Assembly: GCA_024655825.1 (NCBI GenBank)
Contig: JANLFJ010000006.1
Coordinates: 40,311-104,310, forward strand
Length of the DNA: 64,000 nt
Direction: 5' to 3'
Source: Peptococcaceae bacterium
Lineage (GTDB): Bacteria > Bacillota > Peptococcia > DRI-13 > PHAD01
Shown here: piece by piece, positions 39,656 to 48,785 of the stretch
How the letters are laid out: every line of letters starts with the position of its first letter
Position numbering within the stretch: position 1 is the first letter of the stretch
Notes under the pieces: model-generated
The model's database searches: none
What the model saw: the letters and a program-made list of their open reading frames with translations, nothing else
Told to the model about the DNA's origin: nothing
Program-made: the position numbers and the translations under genes

Positions 39656-39835
39656 TCAAGACAAAATGAATAGAACGAAACCGGGATACAATACGGCCAG
39701 TAAAGCCAGGACCGCCGTTCCCAGCGCTCCCCGCCTGTTTTTTTTGCGCCACAGCCACCGGGCGTAAGTAAGGGTGTAAAAACCTACGGCCAAAGTGACG
39801 AGCCAGAGAAAATAATCATATATTGATTCGTTCAC
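39656..39835 (-). CDS. Small membrane protein of the gerA operon, 59 residues
   Basis: A GTG overlapping the gerC stop (GTGA) opens 59 codons to TGA. The peptide has two hydrophobic helices (FLWLVTLAVGFYTLTY and TAVLALLAVLYPGFVLFIL) joined by a basic loop, WLWRKKNRRG. Position and overlap argue for a real fourth gene of the germination operon. Small membrane partners of GerA-type receptors (GerD-like or D-subunit genes with two helices) are known in some spore-formers, so a D-subunit role is a fair guess. No homologue is recognised with certainty. Confidence 0.65.
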   Translation of the reverse strand: MNESIYDYFLWLVTLAVGFYTLTYARWLWRKKNRRGALGTAVLALLAVLYPGFVLFILS

Positions 39836-41124
39836 CAGCTGTTTTCTCCTTCCAGCGAACCTTTAACGGGTATTGTGCGGATCATCAACCCCGGCCTCCG
39901 TATTTTCAGGTTCGTTCTCACCTTTACTTTCGCTTCCGGGTATTTGTCCAGCCAGCGGTAATCCTGCCAGTCCTGCCATGTCCAAAAAAACCGGCGCGTA
40001 TAATTGCCAAAACCAAAAATGTCACTTTTAAACTCCTTTTGGGTTTTTTCGATCACTTTTGTTATTTCCCTGGTTATATAATCCTCCAGGTATCTCTGGA
40101 GCTGTCTTTCTTTTTCGCCAAGTTCATAATTTATACCGCTCTGGATGCTGAGTATCTCGCCTTCCAGGATGATGTTTTCATCTATCAGCGGTACCGGACC
40201 GCTAAGGTCCACCCTAACAACAGGGTTCCGCCCTTTTCTCAACCTCATCACAATTATGTCCTCCCCGGGTTTTTCGGGGTCTGGAAAGGTAATAATTGCG
40301 CTCCTGAATTTACCGCTGGCCATCTGGTAATAACGGGTTTCCGAACCGTTGAGATATCCTGCCAGCCGGTCCCCCCTGAAGGCCGCCAGCCCTATGATGT
40401 CAATTTTGTTTCCTCCTTCTCGGGCAATTTCTCCCGGCAGGCAAGCCACTTCGCGCCCAGCTTTCTCCTCAACGGATCGACCATTTTCCCGCCCTTTCCG
40501 GCCTTCGTTCACATTTACCAGGGCTGTCACCGCTTCGCGGCCGGGCGACTTCATATTCTCGCTGAATTCATTGATGATTGAGTTCATCATAAACCCGGCA
40601 TAATCCGCTGCTTCAAACGCCAGTTCAAACTGGCGGGACGGGTTTTTTTCCGAAGGCGGCTTGTTTTTTTCGATAAAATCACGCGCCTTCCCCGGGGTAA
40701 CTACGATGAACGTATTGCGGCGGATCTCCCGGCTGCGAAGAAGCGGGTTGATATACCTGGCCAGCCCTTCCCTGGCAATATCTCCGGAAACGATAACCGT
40801 CCTGTTGTGAATCAAGGTCGGTTCCCGCGCGCTAAAAGCGCTGGCAAGCTGGAGCGCGCCGAAAAGGGAAGCGGCTTCCACCGATATTATTTCCGTGGTC
40901 TTTTCCTTCTCTCCCCCCCCTTCTCCTCCGCTTCCTTTTTCCTCTTTGCCCCTGGGAAGAGCCATCTGGAAGGTCACGTTAATAACATTTTCCGTCCCCT
41001 TGTCAATGCCCAGGGTGAGAATATAGGCCAGTTCGTCCGTTTCCCTGGCCCCCCAGCAGCCCGGAAGCAGAAAAAGGCATAGGCAAAAGAAAACGAGAAA
41101 CATTTTAGCGCTGTTACTTCTCAT
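39832..41124 (-). CDS. Spore germination lipoprotein, Ger(x)C family
   Basis: 430 residues. A lipoprotein signal ends LLPGCWGARE with the lipid-anchored cysteine near residue 23. The mature part begins with the family block ETDELAYILTLGIDKG and continues with a low-complexity EEKGSGGEGGGEKEK insert around residue 70 and the C-terminal domain RYLEDYITREITKVIEKTQKEF. GerC-type subunits sit on the outer face of the spore inner membrane within the nutrient receptor. Overlaps gerB by about 10 bases and the small ORF by 4. Confidence 0.93.
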   Translation of the reverse strand: MRSNSAKMFLVFFCLCLFLLPGCWGARETDELAYILTLGIDKGTENVINVTFQMALPRGKEEKGSGGEGGGEKEKTTEIISVEAASLFGALQLASAFSAREPTLIHNRTVIVSGDIAREGLARYINPLLRSREIRRNTFIVVTPGKARDFIEKNKPPSEKNPSRQFELAFEAADYAGFMMNSIINEFSENMKSPGREAVTALVNVNEGRKGRENGRSVEEKAGREVACLPGEIAREGGNKIDIIGLAAFRGDRLAGYLNGSETRYYQMASGKFRSAIITFPDPEKPGEDIIVMRLRKGRNPVVRVDLSGPVPLIDENIILEGEILSIQSGINYELGEKERQLQRYLEDYITREITKVIEKTQKEFKSDIFGFGNYTRRFFWTWQDWQDYRWLDKYPEAKVKVRTNLKIRRPGLMIRTIPVKGSLEGENSW

Positions 41125-42229
41125 TTTTCTCAGCCTTCCCTTTTAATGCCGCCAGCGCCCAGACGCCAGAAGGAACAAGCAGGGTAAACAGCCCCCCGCA
41201 AAGCAGTTGATATTCCTCAATAACGGTATTTTCCATCAGGCTGGCGGGAGTCAGGGCCAGGCTGAGGAAAAGAACGGCCAGGGCTGGAAGAAGGGGCCTG
41301 TAATAAGGGAGCTTAAAGGCCGCCTGCGCTGCCAGGGTAGTGGTTATTAGGCCTATCGCCAGCTGGAGAAATGCGGTGTAGGTCCAAAAAAGAACAAATA
41401 CAGATTCTAAGCGCTGGTAATAACGGCCCGCGTAAATGGTGCGCGAAAGCTGGTAAAACGGGGAAAGGGCTTCGGCTGCTGCCGGTACCGGAATGACCAT
41501 CAGGTAAACGGCGGTTATGGCCGCGAAGTAAAGCATCACCACACCTATGCTGATTAATCCCACTGTCCTCAAGGTCTTAATCCTGAAAGAAAAAAATGGC
41601 GCCAGGATGGCAAGAAGCAGCACTTCCCCGTAGGCGGACGCGCCCAGCAGACCATAAGCAAGGACAGGCCCCGCTCCCGCTCCCAGCACGGGAAAAAGCT
41701 CCTTCACATCCCAAAAGGTATAAAGCGACACCAGAACTGCGGCAACCCCCACGAGGATAAAAGGCAAAGCTATGTAAGAATTCCTGCTGATCGATTCCAG
41801 GCCAAGGTACGCGGCAACCAGCACAGTAATAAGGAAGAGAAAGGTTAAGGAGCTCAGGGGAGATTCCGGCAGGGCCGTTATAATTACCGATTCACTGAAC
41901 TGGCGTAAGAAAACGCTCGAACTCAGGATCAAATAAGCAAGGATAAGCGCGTTCAGACCCAGTCCCAGGACGGGGCCAAGGATTATTTCGTTTATCTCGA
42001 TGATTGATTTTCCCGGAAAACGGGCCAGCAGCGCCGAAATCGCCAGCCAGAAAACCACTGCTGCCAGGCCGCCCAGCAGGGCAGCCATCCACCCGGCATT
42101 GAGGCATTTATCGGCCAAAAGACGGGGATACCCCAGGAATGCCTTGGCCCCGGTGTATATCATCACCATGGCCATTGCCTCGGAAGGACCAAGGAGTATC
42201 AAAGGTTCTCTTTTACTTATTGTCCCCAC
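41114..42229 (-). CDS. Spore germination permease, GerB family
   Basis: 371 residues with about ten hydrophobic segments, an amino acid-permease-like fold that is thought to bind the germinant. The first helix block, PSEAMAMVMIYTGAKAFLGYP, is typical of the family lead. The likely start is a GTG at 42229 inside the last codons of gerA; a longer frame to 42388 lies within gerA and is not used. The C-terminus ends VPSGVWALAALKGKAEKNEK. Confidence 0.88.
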   Translation of the reverse strand: MGTISKREPLILLGPSEAMAMVMIYTGAKAFLGYPRLLADKCLNAGWMAALLGGLAAVVFWLAISALLARFPGKSIIEINEIILGPVLGLGLNALILAYLILSSSVFLRQFSESVIITALPESPLSSLTFLFLITVLVAAYLGLESISRNSYIALPFILVGVAAVLVSLYTFWDVKELFPVLGAGAGPVLAYGLLGASAYGEVLLLAILAPFFSFRIKTLRTVGLISIGVVMLYFAAITAVYLMVIPVPAAAEALSPFYQLSRTIYAGRYYQRLESVFVLFWTYTAFLQLAIGLITTTLAAQAAFKLPYYRPLLPALAVLFLSLALTPASLMENTVIEEYQLLCGGLFTLLVPSGVWALAALKGKAEKNEK

Positions 42230-44081
42230 CCCCGTCTTCCCGTCTTTTCGAATTGTCTTTGAACCAGCCGCGGCTGATATCGGGCTGTCTCCTTGTTTCC
42301 CTGGTATTGAGGAAGTCGGGTCTTTCCTCCATCGACCAGACTGGCCCGCGCAGCACGATGTCGGGGCCGGCCCTGGTTCGGGGCCCAATGGGAGAGAGAA
42401 TGGGCACGCCGAACGATTTCATGCTGGTCATGGAAGTTAGGAGAATAAAAAGTCCAGCCGAGACGCCAAAAAAACCGAAACCGGCGGCCAGGGCTGTAAA
42501 AATGAAGCGCACCCCACGGAAAGCGAAGGACATGGAATAGTTGGGAATGGCAAAGGAAGCAAGACCGGTAAGGGCTACGACGATAATAAGGATCGGGCTG
42601 ACTATCCCCGCCTGCACAGCGGCCTGCCCAAGGATCAGGGCGCCAACAATGCCCAGGGTGTTGCCGATGACCCCCGGCACGCGCACACCGGCTTCCCTGA
42701 TCATCTCAAAGGCAAACTCCATAAAAAACACCTCGATAATCGTGGGGAACGGGACCGTTTCCCGGGAGGAAGCAATGACCAGAATCAGGTCGGTGGGGAT
42801 CATCTCCTGGTGAAACGTGGTTATGGCCACGTAGAAAGAGGGCGTAATGAAGGCAATAAACATGGCCACTACGCGCAAAAGGCGGATAAAATTGCCGTAA
42901 GGCACCCGCAGGTAATAATCTTCGGGACTGTGGAGCAGGGAAAAAAAGGTGGTAGGAACAACAAGAACGTTGGGATTGCCGTCCATCAGGATGGCCACTT
43001 TCCCGTCCATGATGAAAGAAATCACCCGGTCGGGCCGCTCGGTGGATATAACCTGGGGAACAGGCATAAAGGGATTGTCCTCTATAAACTGCTCCAAAAC
43101 TCCCGATTCGCTTACATAATCTGTATCGATGGAATTTATCCTTCGCCTGACTTCTTCCACCAGGGAAGGATTGACCAGGTTGTCCAGGTACATGATGGCA
43201 ACATCCGTCTTGTTCCTGACCCCAATCTTAATGTGCTCGGTTATCAAGTGGGGATTGCGGATAGCCTTGCGAAGCAGACCGGTGTTGCTGCGCAGCGTTT
43301 CGACAAAGGCCTCGTGGGGACCGCGTATGACCTGCTCGGTCACAGGTTTCCCCACGGGACGCTTTTCCCAACCTTTTGTTTCTATGGTTAGACAGTAAGG
43401 AGACCCATCCAGGAAAACGGCCGTACCCCCATAATTGATTTTTTCGATAATATCTTCATATTTATCCTGGACGTCAACCTGGTTTCCATAAACAACATGC
43501 CTTTTTAGATATTCGGCCAGTTCCATGATCTCCACTTTTTCTTTGAGACCCGACAGGAACATCAGCGGTTTGAGCACGCTTTCATTAACCGTTACCCTGT
43601 CGGAAATCCCTTCGATAAACACGGCAAAAGCCTGAACGGGAGGGTCCAGCGCAATGGTGAAATCGCGCACGATAATGTCTTTATTCTTGGGGAGAGAGTA
43701 TATTCTCTCGATGTATTTTTTATTCATTCTTAACTGCGGATCAACCAGCAAATTTGTATAAAAACCTTCCTCATCTTCCCCGGGGTCGTTTAATTTCCCA
43801 TTATGGTTTTTGCGCCTGATTGGCCTGGGTTTTTTGTTCATACGGGTCCTGGGATGGTTTTCGCCGCTGCTGCTCTCCTGGCCGTTCCCATGCTGCTGTT
43901 TTTTGTCGCCCTGCTTTTGGTCCAGTAAAATAAAATTTTCCCGGGGAACTTCCTCCTGGAATACCAGCCAGCGGGCTGCCGCTTTTTTTAGGGTTTTGAA
44001 AAGCCCGGGTCTTTCTCCGTTTTGGTCGTTTTTATCCCGGCTGTTATTCTTTGCGTCGTTTTTTTTCTTTTGGGCAGGCAT
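42213..44081 (-). CDS. Spore germination protein, GerA family
   Basis: 622 residues, longer than the usual 480-550 because of a basic, low-complexity N-terminal extension of about 115 residues (MPAQKKKNDAKNNSRDKNDQ onward). The GerA core starts near FYTNLLVDPQLRMNKKYIERIYSLP and has the N-terminal soluble domain, the PQVISTERPDRVISFIMDGKVAI block and C-terminal helices with PFPTIIEVFFMEFAFEMIREAGVRVPG. Forms the nutrient receptor with gerB and gerC, which follow with overlaps. Divergent from the ferritin-like pair. Confidence 0.93.
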   Translation of the reverse strand: MPAQKKKNDAKNNSRDKNDQNGERPGLFKTLKKAAARWLVFQEEVPRENFILLDQKQGDKKQQHGNGQESSSGENHPRTRMNKKPRPIRRKNHNGKLNDPGEDEEGFYTNLLVDPQLRMNKKYIERIYSLPKNKDIIVRDFTIALDPPVQAFAVFIEGISDRVTVNESVLKPLMFLSGLKEKVEIMELAEYLKRHVVYGNQVDVQDKYEDIIEKINYGGTAVFLDGSPYCLTIETKGWEKRPVGKPVTEQVIRGPHEAFVETLRSNTGLLRKAIRNPHLITEHIKIGVRNKTDVAIMYLDNLVNPSLVEEVRRRINSIDTDYVSESGVLEQFIEDNPFMPVPQVISTERPDRVISFIMDGKVAILMDGNPNVLVVPTTFFSLLHSPEDYYLRVPYGNFIRLLRVVAMFIAFITPSFYVAITTFHQEMIPTDLILVIASSRETVPFPTIIEVFFMEFAFEMIREAGVRVPGVIGNTLGIVGALILGQAAVQAGIVSPILIIVVALTGLASFAIPNYSMSFAFRGVRFIFTALAAGFGFFGVSAGLFILLTSMTSMKSFGVPILSPIGPRTRAGPDIVLRGPVWSMEERPDFLNTRETRRQPDISRGWFKDNSKRREDGGGDNK

Positions 44082-44203
44082 ATGACACCAATCTTTTCTT
44101 TTTTTTATTTTTTAACGATAAACCGGAAATTATGCCTGTCACCCTTGCTTCATGACCCGCATAAAGTATAAATATAATAAAACATGGAATGGGGAGGGCA
44201 ATA

Positions 44204-44629
44204 ATGAATCCCGTGAATCTGGACGATCAAAATTTTACGTGGCTTGTCCTGGAATCATATTACGGTGAACTGGAAGCCAACCAGCGCTACCTGAAGATGG
44301 CTGACCTGGCCCCGTCGGAAGAGGCGAGGCGCATCGTTTATATGAATGCGCAGGATGAATCCCGTCATGCGGAAGCGTTTGAGGAAATCTACGAGCAGCT
44401 GACAGGAAAAGAGCCGCCGCCAGACAGTACAGGAATGAAGACGCCGCAGGCCGGGGCAACTTTTGACGAGCTTCTACAGCTCCAGCTTTTTGATGAATAT
44501 GCCGATGCCCGCAAATACAAAAACATGTACCTGATGACGGCTAATCCTGTTTACCGCGATATTCTCTTCAACGCGGCCCAAGATGAGCTGCGCCATGTCT
44601 TGCTGGATAATTATTTATTAAATTATTAG
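44204..44629 (+). CDS. Ferritin-like di-iron protein
   Basis: 141 residues from the ATG at 44204, with GGGGAGGG upstream (an ATG 15 bases earlier overlaps that site). Helices carry two E-x-x-H-like sets: YGELEANQRY with DESRHAEAF, and DEYADARKY with QDELRHVLL. That is the rubrerythrin/ferritin-like pattern for a two-iron centre. There is no rubredoxin domain. Proteins of this kind in spore-formers are often coat-associated or detoxify peroxide. It lies opposite the ger operon and next to a diverged relative. Confidence 0.82.
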   Translation: MNPVNLDDQNFTWLVLESYYGELEANQRYLKMADLAPSEEARRIVYMNAQDESRHAEAFEEIYEQLTGKEPPPDSTGMKTPQAGATFDELLQLQLFDEYADARKYKNMYLMTANPVYRDILFNAAQDELRHVLLDNYLLNY

Positions 44630-44646
44630 AAAGGAGTATGCGCAAT

Positions 44647-45045
44647 ATGGCTATGATGCATAACACAGTAAAATCCCTCGTTATGGAACTGACCGAGCTC
44701 GAGGTGGTGTACGGTTATATGAAGCAGAATGCTCCAACCGAGGATGCCAGGCGAATGGTTGACATGAACTTGCTGACTGTAAAAAATACCCTCTCCAGGC
44801 TGGAAGACCTCTATTACGAGATGGAAGGCTCAATGATGCCTCCTTACGGGGAAGCGGCGGAAGTAGTGCCAGTTTTTGTAAATTTTATTGATGCGGCGCG
44901 CTATGCTTTCAAAGAAGAGACCCAGGTCATACACCTCCTGAAGGATATGTACCTGGCAGCCAGCACCTGTTACCGCGATCCAATTTTCAACTGCCTGGTT
45001 GAGCACGAACTCAACGCCATGAGATTACTCTACCTGATTGGTTAA
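44647..45045 (+). CDS. Ferritin-like paralogue with degraded metal site
   Basis: 132 residues. The helix order copies the preceding gene (LEVVYGYMKQNAPTEDARRMVDMN, ARYAFKEETQVIHLLKDMYLAAS), but the DESRHAE block is replaced by LLTVKNTLS and the second DELRH by EHELN, so a full di-iron site is unlikely. It may serve as an inactive partner of the first protein. The ATG at 44647 has GGAG 10 bases upstream; the ATG at 44638 is too near the site. Gap to the first gene is 17 bases, so they are cotranscribed. Confidence 0.72.
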   Translation: MAMMHNTVKSLVMELTELEVVYGYMKQNAPTEDARRMVDMNLLTVKNTLSRLEDLYYEMEGSMMPPYGEAAEVVPVFVNFIDAARYAFKEETQVIHLLKDMYLAASTCYRDPIFNCLVEHELNAMRLLYLIG

Positions 45046-45069
45046 GCAGTTTAATAAAATCAATAAAAA

Positions 45070-45099
45070 AGGAGCTGATAGCGGTTATCAACTCCTCTT
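45070..45099. terminator. Bidirectional terminator between ferritin-like genes and menG
   Basis: GGAG-CTGATA pairs with TATCA-CTCC, giving about a 10-bp stem with one unpaired base, with T-rich flanks on both strands (CTTTTTATTT on plus). It ends the ferritin-like operon and the menaquinone block. Confidence 0.75.
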
Positions 45100-45134
45100 T
45101 TTATTTAACTTCCAACTACACATAACTCCGGCTG

Positions 45135-45893
45135 TTAAGCCTTTTCACCCACATACACCGTGACCATGCCCCCGCTCAGGGGGTGGAAGCGGCTATTGCT
45201 CAAACCCGCGTCACTGAAAATGCCGGCCATTTCCTCCCCTTGGGGGAAATCCCTCAGTGACTGGGACAACCAGGTATAAGCGGGCGACTTTCCCAAAATC
45301 CTTTGCCCCCTGCCCGCCAGCCGGCCGAGCAGCGGAATGAAGCGGTTGAAATACAGCCTGAAACCTGTCCTCAGCAGTGGGTTGACAGGCTCCGAGATTT
45401 CCAGGCAAACAACCCTGCCTCCTTTTTGGCAGACCCTAGCCATTTCGCCTACAGCCAGCAAAATACTGGATACGTTGCGGAGAGTAAACGCCGTGACCAC
45501 GCAGTCGAACATGCCGTCTGGGAACGGCAACGCCAGGGCGTCCCCGGCCTTGAAGAAAACCGGAGGACTGACCCCGTTTCTTGAGTACAGGGCCCGTAGC
45601 TTTTTCCGGGCAATGCTAAGCATTTCTTCTGAAATATCAACCCCAATCACCTTTCCTGCAGGACCGACCTTTTGTAGTACCTGAAACGCCATTTCCCCCG
45701 TCCCCGTCCCGACATCGAGCACCACCCCGCCGGGTTTTAGCCGGCACATGTCCAGCACGAATCTCCGCCAGCCTTTTATTAGTCCAAAGGTCATAATCAC
45801 GTTCATCCGGTCATAAACAGGCGCTATGGCTGCAAAAACCCCTTTTACATACTGTTCCTTTTCCGCAAACTGCACTCCCTTTTTAGAAACCAT
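45135..45893 (-). CDS. menG: Demethylmenaquinone methyltransferase (UbiE/MenG-type)
   Basis: 252 residues; adds the methyl group from S-adenosylmethionine in the last step of menaquinone synthesis. Motifs: VFAAIAPVYDRMNVIMTFG at the start, VVLDVGTGTGEMAF for SAM binding, DVVTAFTLRNV-like VVTAFTLRNVSS, and the YSWL-like YTWLSQSLRDFP C-terminal block. ATG at 45893 is preferred; a TTG at 45947 would add 18 residues and overlap ubiA. It follows the prenyltransferase and UbiD genes in an order used by futalosine-pathway organisms. Confidence 0.92.
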   Translation of the reverse strand: MVSKKGVQFAEKEQYVKGVFAAIAPVYDRMNVIMTFGLIKGWRRFVLDMCRLKPGGVVLDVGTGTGEMAFQVLQKVGPAGKVIGVDISEEMLSIARKKLRALYSRNGVSPPVFFKAGDALALPFPDGMFDCVVTAFTLRNVSSILLAVGEMARVCQKGGRVVCLEISEPVNPLLRTGFRLYFNRFIPLLGRLAGRGQRILGKSPAYTWLSQSLRDFPQGEEMAGIFSDAGLSNSRFHPLSGGMVTVYVGEKA

Positions 45894-45930
45894 AAACGCC
45901 GTCTTTCTCCTTACGCTCCGGCTTTTTTGG

Positions 45931-46791
45931 CTAGAACAAAACGTCAATCGCCGTGAAGGCCAGGAGTAAAATGCTGATCAGCCCGTTGACGTTGAAAAAG
46001 GCCGTGTTTACCCTGCTTAAGTCATTCGGTGAAATGATGGAATGCTCATAAACAAGAAGAACCGCCATGACCGCGATTCCTGCCAGGAACCACCAGCCCA
46101 GCCCTAAGAAGAAAAAGATAAACAGAAGCAAGAGAACGCTGAGGGCGTGAAGGGCCCTGGATATGAGCAGGGCATTCTTCAACCCAAAGTTGAGCGGCAG
46201 GGAATAAAGGCCGTATTCCCGGTCGAAATCAAGGTCCAGCGTCGCGTAGATGATGTCAAAACCGGCCACCCAAAAAGCGACAACCGCTCCCAGGAGAAAA
46301 GCCGTGGGGTCCATCGACCGTGTGACGGCGATCCAGCCGCCCAGGGGAGCAAACCCGTCCGTGGCCCCAAGGATGAGATGGGACAGCCAGGTAAAGCGCT
46401 TCGTATAGGAATAGCCGACGAGAAAAAGCATGATTACCGGCGTGTAAACAAGGTGACGGGGGCTGAGTACATACACGCAGTAAACAAAGACTACCAGTGA
46501 AAACGCAATGAAAACTTTAACCTCCAGCACGGAGACCAGGCCTCGCGGCAGGTGCCGGCCGGCTGTCCGCGGATTGGCCGCATCAAGGTGCCTGTCGATG
46601 ACCCTGTTCAGTCCCATGGCGGCGCTGCGGGCGGCGGCCATGGCCAGGGTTATCCAGAATAACTGCCACCAGGAGGGAAAAGCCTTTTGGGCCAGGATGG
46701 CTCCCAGGTAGGCAAACGGCAGGGCAAAGACCGTGTGTTCATATTTGATGAGTTCCCCCAGCAGTTTAATCTTTTTCAGGATCAAAGCCAT
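45931..46791 (-). CDS. UbiA-family prenyltransferase (probable MqnP)
   Basis: 286 residues with eight or nine hydrophobic segments. The first Asp-rich motif is NRVIDRHLDAANPRTAGR near residue 65, and the second, DLDFDREYG-like DIIYATLDLDFDREYGLY, is near 190. These bind the isoprenyl diphosphate. Genes of this class beside UbiD and UbiE-type genes act as the prenyltransferase MqnP of the futalosine menaquinone route. The ATG lies inside the end of ubiD. Distinguishing it from 4-hydroxybenzoate transferase UbiA rests on context. Confidence 0.88.
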   Translation of the reverse strand: MALILKKIKLLGELIKYEHTVFALPFAYLGAILAQKAFPSWWQLFWITLAMAAARSAAMGLNRVIDRHLDAANPRTAGRHLPRGLVSVLEVKVFIAFSLVVFVYCVYVLSPRHLVYTPVIMLFLVGYSYTKRFTWLSHLILGATDGFAPLGGWIAVTRSMDPTAFLLGAVVAFWVAGFDIIYATLDLDFDREYGLYSLPLNFGLKNALLISRALHALSVLLLLFIFFFLGLGWWFLAGIAVMAVLLVYEHSIISPNDLSRVNTAFFNVNGLISILLLAFTAIDVLF

Positions 46792-48226
46792 ACTCGCGCC
46801 ATCTCCTAGCCACCAGTTCCTTAATCTGGGGGATCATTTCCAGCTCCCGGGGCCATTCCCGGCGATGACCCTCCTCGGGCAATTTCCTGGTGGCATCAAT
46901 ACCCATCTTGCTGCCATAAAAAGGCGTGGTCGAAGCGTGATCCAGGGCGTCCAGCGGTCCTTCAACAATCGTTACATCCCGCCGGGGATCAATATTGTTG
47001 AAAACGCGCCACCAAACCGCAGGCATGTCCTGAACGTCAACATGCTCATCAACCACGATGATCAGCTTGGTAAACATCGCCTGGCTCATCCCCCACAGGG
47101 CCTGCATAACTTTCCTGGCCTGTCCCGGGTAACGTTTTTTTATCGAAACCACCAGGCAGTTATGAAAGACCCCTTCCGGCGGGAAGTGCATGTCCACAAC
47201 CTCGGGAAGCAACTGCTGCAGCAGCGGCAAGAATATTCTTTCCGTAGCCTTTCCCAAAAACGCGTCTTCCATCGGCGGCCTGCCCACGATCGTGGACGGG
47301 TAAACCGGGCTTCTCTTGCGGGTCAGGCAGGTCAGGTGAAATACGGGATAATCGTCTGCAGGGGAATAAAAACCGGTGTGGTCCCCGAACGGACCCTCTT
47401 TCCTCAACTCCCCGGGTTCCACATAACCCTCAAGGACAAATTCGGCGCGAGCTGGCACTTCCAGGTCGACGGTCCTGCATTTCACCATTTCCACCGGTTC
47501 CCTTCTCAAAAACGAGGCGAAGACCATTTCATCCACATCCTGGGGGAGAGGGGCAGTCGCCGCATAGATGGTGGCGGGGTCGCCACCTAAAACCGCAGCC
47601 GCTTCCAAGCGTTTTCCTTCTTCAAGGGCGCTCTGCAAATGGCGCGACCCGTCTTTGTGGAGGTGCCAGTGCATTCCCGTGGTTTTGGCGTCATAAACCT
47701 GCATCCGGTACATGCCGCAGTTGCGCCGCCCGGTCCGCACATCCTTCGTAAAAACCAGCGGCAGCGTGATAAACCGGCCGCCATCCAGCGGCCAGCACTG
47801 CAGGACGGGAAGCGAGAAAAGGTCCGGGTCGGTCTCCACCACTTCCTGGCAGGGGGCGTTTTTTACCATCCTGGGCAGGAATTTTACCGCCTCCGCAGCC
47901 CTGGGAACGGCTTTCAGCCTTTCCAGCCAGCCGCCGGCCGCGGCAAACGGCAGTTCAAGGTATTCCCGGATCCTTTCTCCAACTTCGTCCAGGGTTTTTA
48001 CCCCCAGGGCCATGCTCATCCTTTCCTGGGAACCGAAAAGATTCGTCACCAGCGGGTAGGGAGAACCTTTAACCCTGGAAAAATATAAAGCCGGGCCTCC
48101 TTTTTTCACCACCAGGTCCGATATTTCAGTCACTTCCAAAAAAGGGCTTACCTCCGCCTCAATTCTCTTCAGCAAACCTCTCTCTTCCAGCGCCTGTAAA
48201 AACTCCTGCAAGTCTGCATAGGCCAT
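46766..48226 (-). CDS. UbiD-family decarboxylase (menaquinone MqnL-like)
   Basis: 486 residues. UbiD enzymes use prenylated FMN to remove a carboxyl group; in the futalosine route MqnL does this on the naphthoate. Visible landmarks: LQEFLQALEERGLLKRIEAEV at the start, HWHLHKDGSRHLQ, EFVLEGYVEPGELRKEGPFGDHTGFYSP with the catalytic Arg and Glu, and VSIKKRYPGQARKVMQALWG. UbiX (the prFMN maker) is not in this window. The gene runs into ubiA with a 26-base overlap. Confidence 0.9.
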   Translation of the reverse strand: MAYADLQEFLQALEERGLLKRIEAEVSPFLEVTEISDLVVKKGGPALYFSRVKGSPYPLVTNLFGSQERMSMALGVKTLDEVGERIREYLELPFAAAGGWLERLKAVPRAAEAVKFLPRMVKNAPCQEVVETDPDLFSLPVLQCWPLDGGRFITLPLVFTKDVRTGRRNCGMYRMQVYDAKTTGMHWHLHKDGSRHLQSALEEGKRLEAAAVLGGDPATIYAATAPLPQDVDEMVFASFLRREPVEMVKCRTVDLEVPARAEFVLEGYVEPGELRKEGPFGDHTGFYSPADDYPVFHLTCLTRKRSPVYPSTIVGRPPMEDAFLGKATERIFLPLLQQLLPEVVDMHFPPEGVFHNCLVVSIKKRYPGQARKVMQALWGMSQAMFTKLIIVVDEHVDVQDMPAVWWRVFNNIDPRRDVTIVEGPLDALDHASTTPFYGSKMGIDATRKLPEEGHRREWPRELEMIPQIKELVARRWREYGFDPEKD

Positions 48227-48260
48227 ACCTGTTCCCTCCCGGTTTGGCGATAACTTTGCC

Positions 48261-48722
48261 TTAATCCAGTCCCTTATACTTTTCTTCTTGGCCGTGAGTG
48301 TAATAGAAACAGGTGCCTTTTAACTCGCTCCAGTAAATCTCTTTTCTTCTTTCCCTATCGTTTTCCCGGTGGTAAATAAGGCGGTACTGGCCTTGCTTGA
48401 ACACTTTGATGGCCTCAACGAACAAGTCCACCAGGTGATGGCAGCCCTCGCCGCCGCCCACTCTTTCCTTGATCGTTTTAGCGATGCCCTGGCCAACCGC
48501 GCACCCTTCCAGGGTTCTGGCTTTTGCTTCCATTTCCTTGCAGATCAACAGGTGCGGCGTCCTGATCATGTCAAACCTGACCTTCTTAATCACGCTGTCA
48601 TCCAGACCCACAACCAGTTCCAGCACCATCTCATGGATGCTGTCGATCATCGACGCCTGGATGCGCAGGTCGTTCCCGACCTGCTCAACGCTGTAGTTTT
48701 TCATCCGGTTGTAAAGATACAT
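48261..48722 (-). CDS. DUF2889 family protein
   Basis: 153 residues. The central region RTPHLLICKEMEAKARTLEGCAVGQG followed by GGGEGCHHLVDLFVEA fits DUF2889, a small family of unknown function often found beside aromatic or CoA-ester degradation genes. It contains conserved Arg-Thr-Pro-His and Cys-His-His residues that could bind metal. A role is not known. It sits between the quinone genes and the flavin oxidoreductase operon, same strand, and may be cotranscribed with either. Confidence 0.75.
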   Translation of the reverse strand: MYLYNRMKNYSVEQVGNDLRIQASMIDSIHEMVLELVVGLDDSVIKKVRFDMIRTPHLLICKEMEAKARTLEGCAVGQGIAKTIKERVGGGEGCHHLVDLFVEAIKVFKQGQYRLIYHRENDRERRKEIYWSELKGTCFYYTHGQEEKYKGLD

Positions 48723-48785
48723 GAGATGCTTTCTCCCCCGCCTTGGCCGTATGATTTCCTTGACACTGATAGTAATCCATATTTT

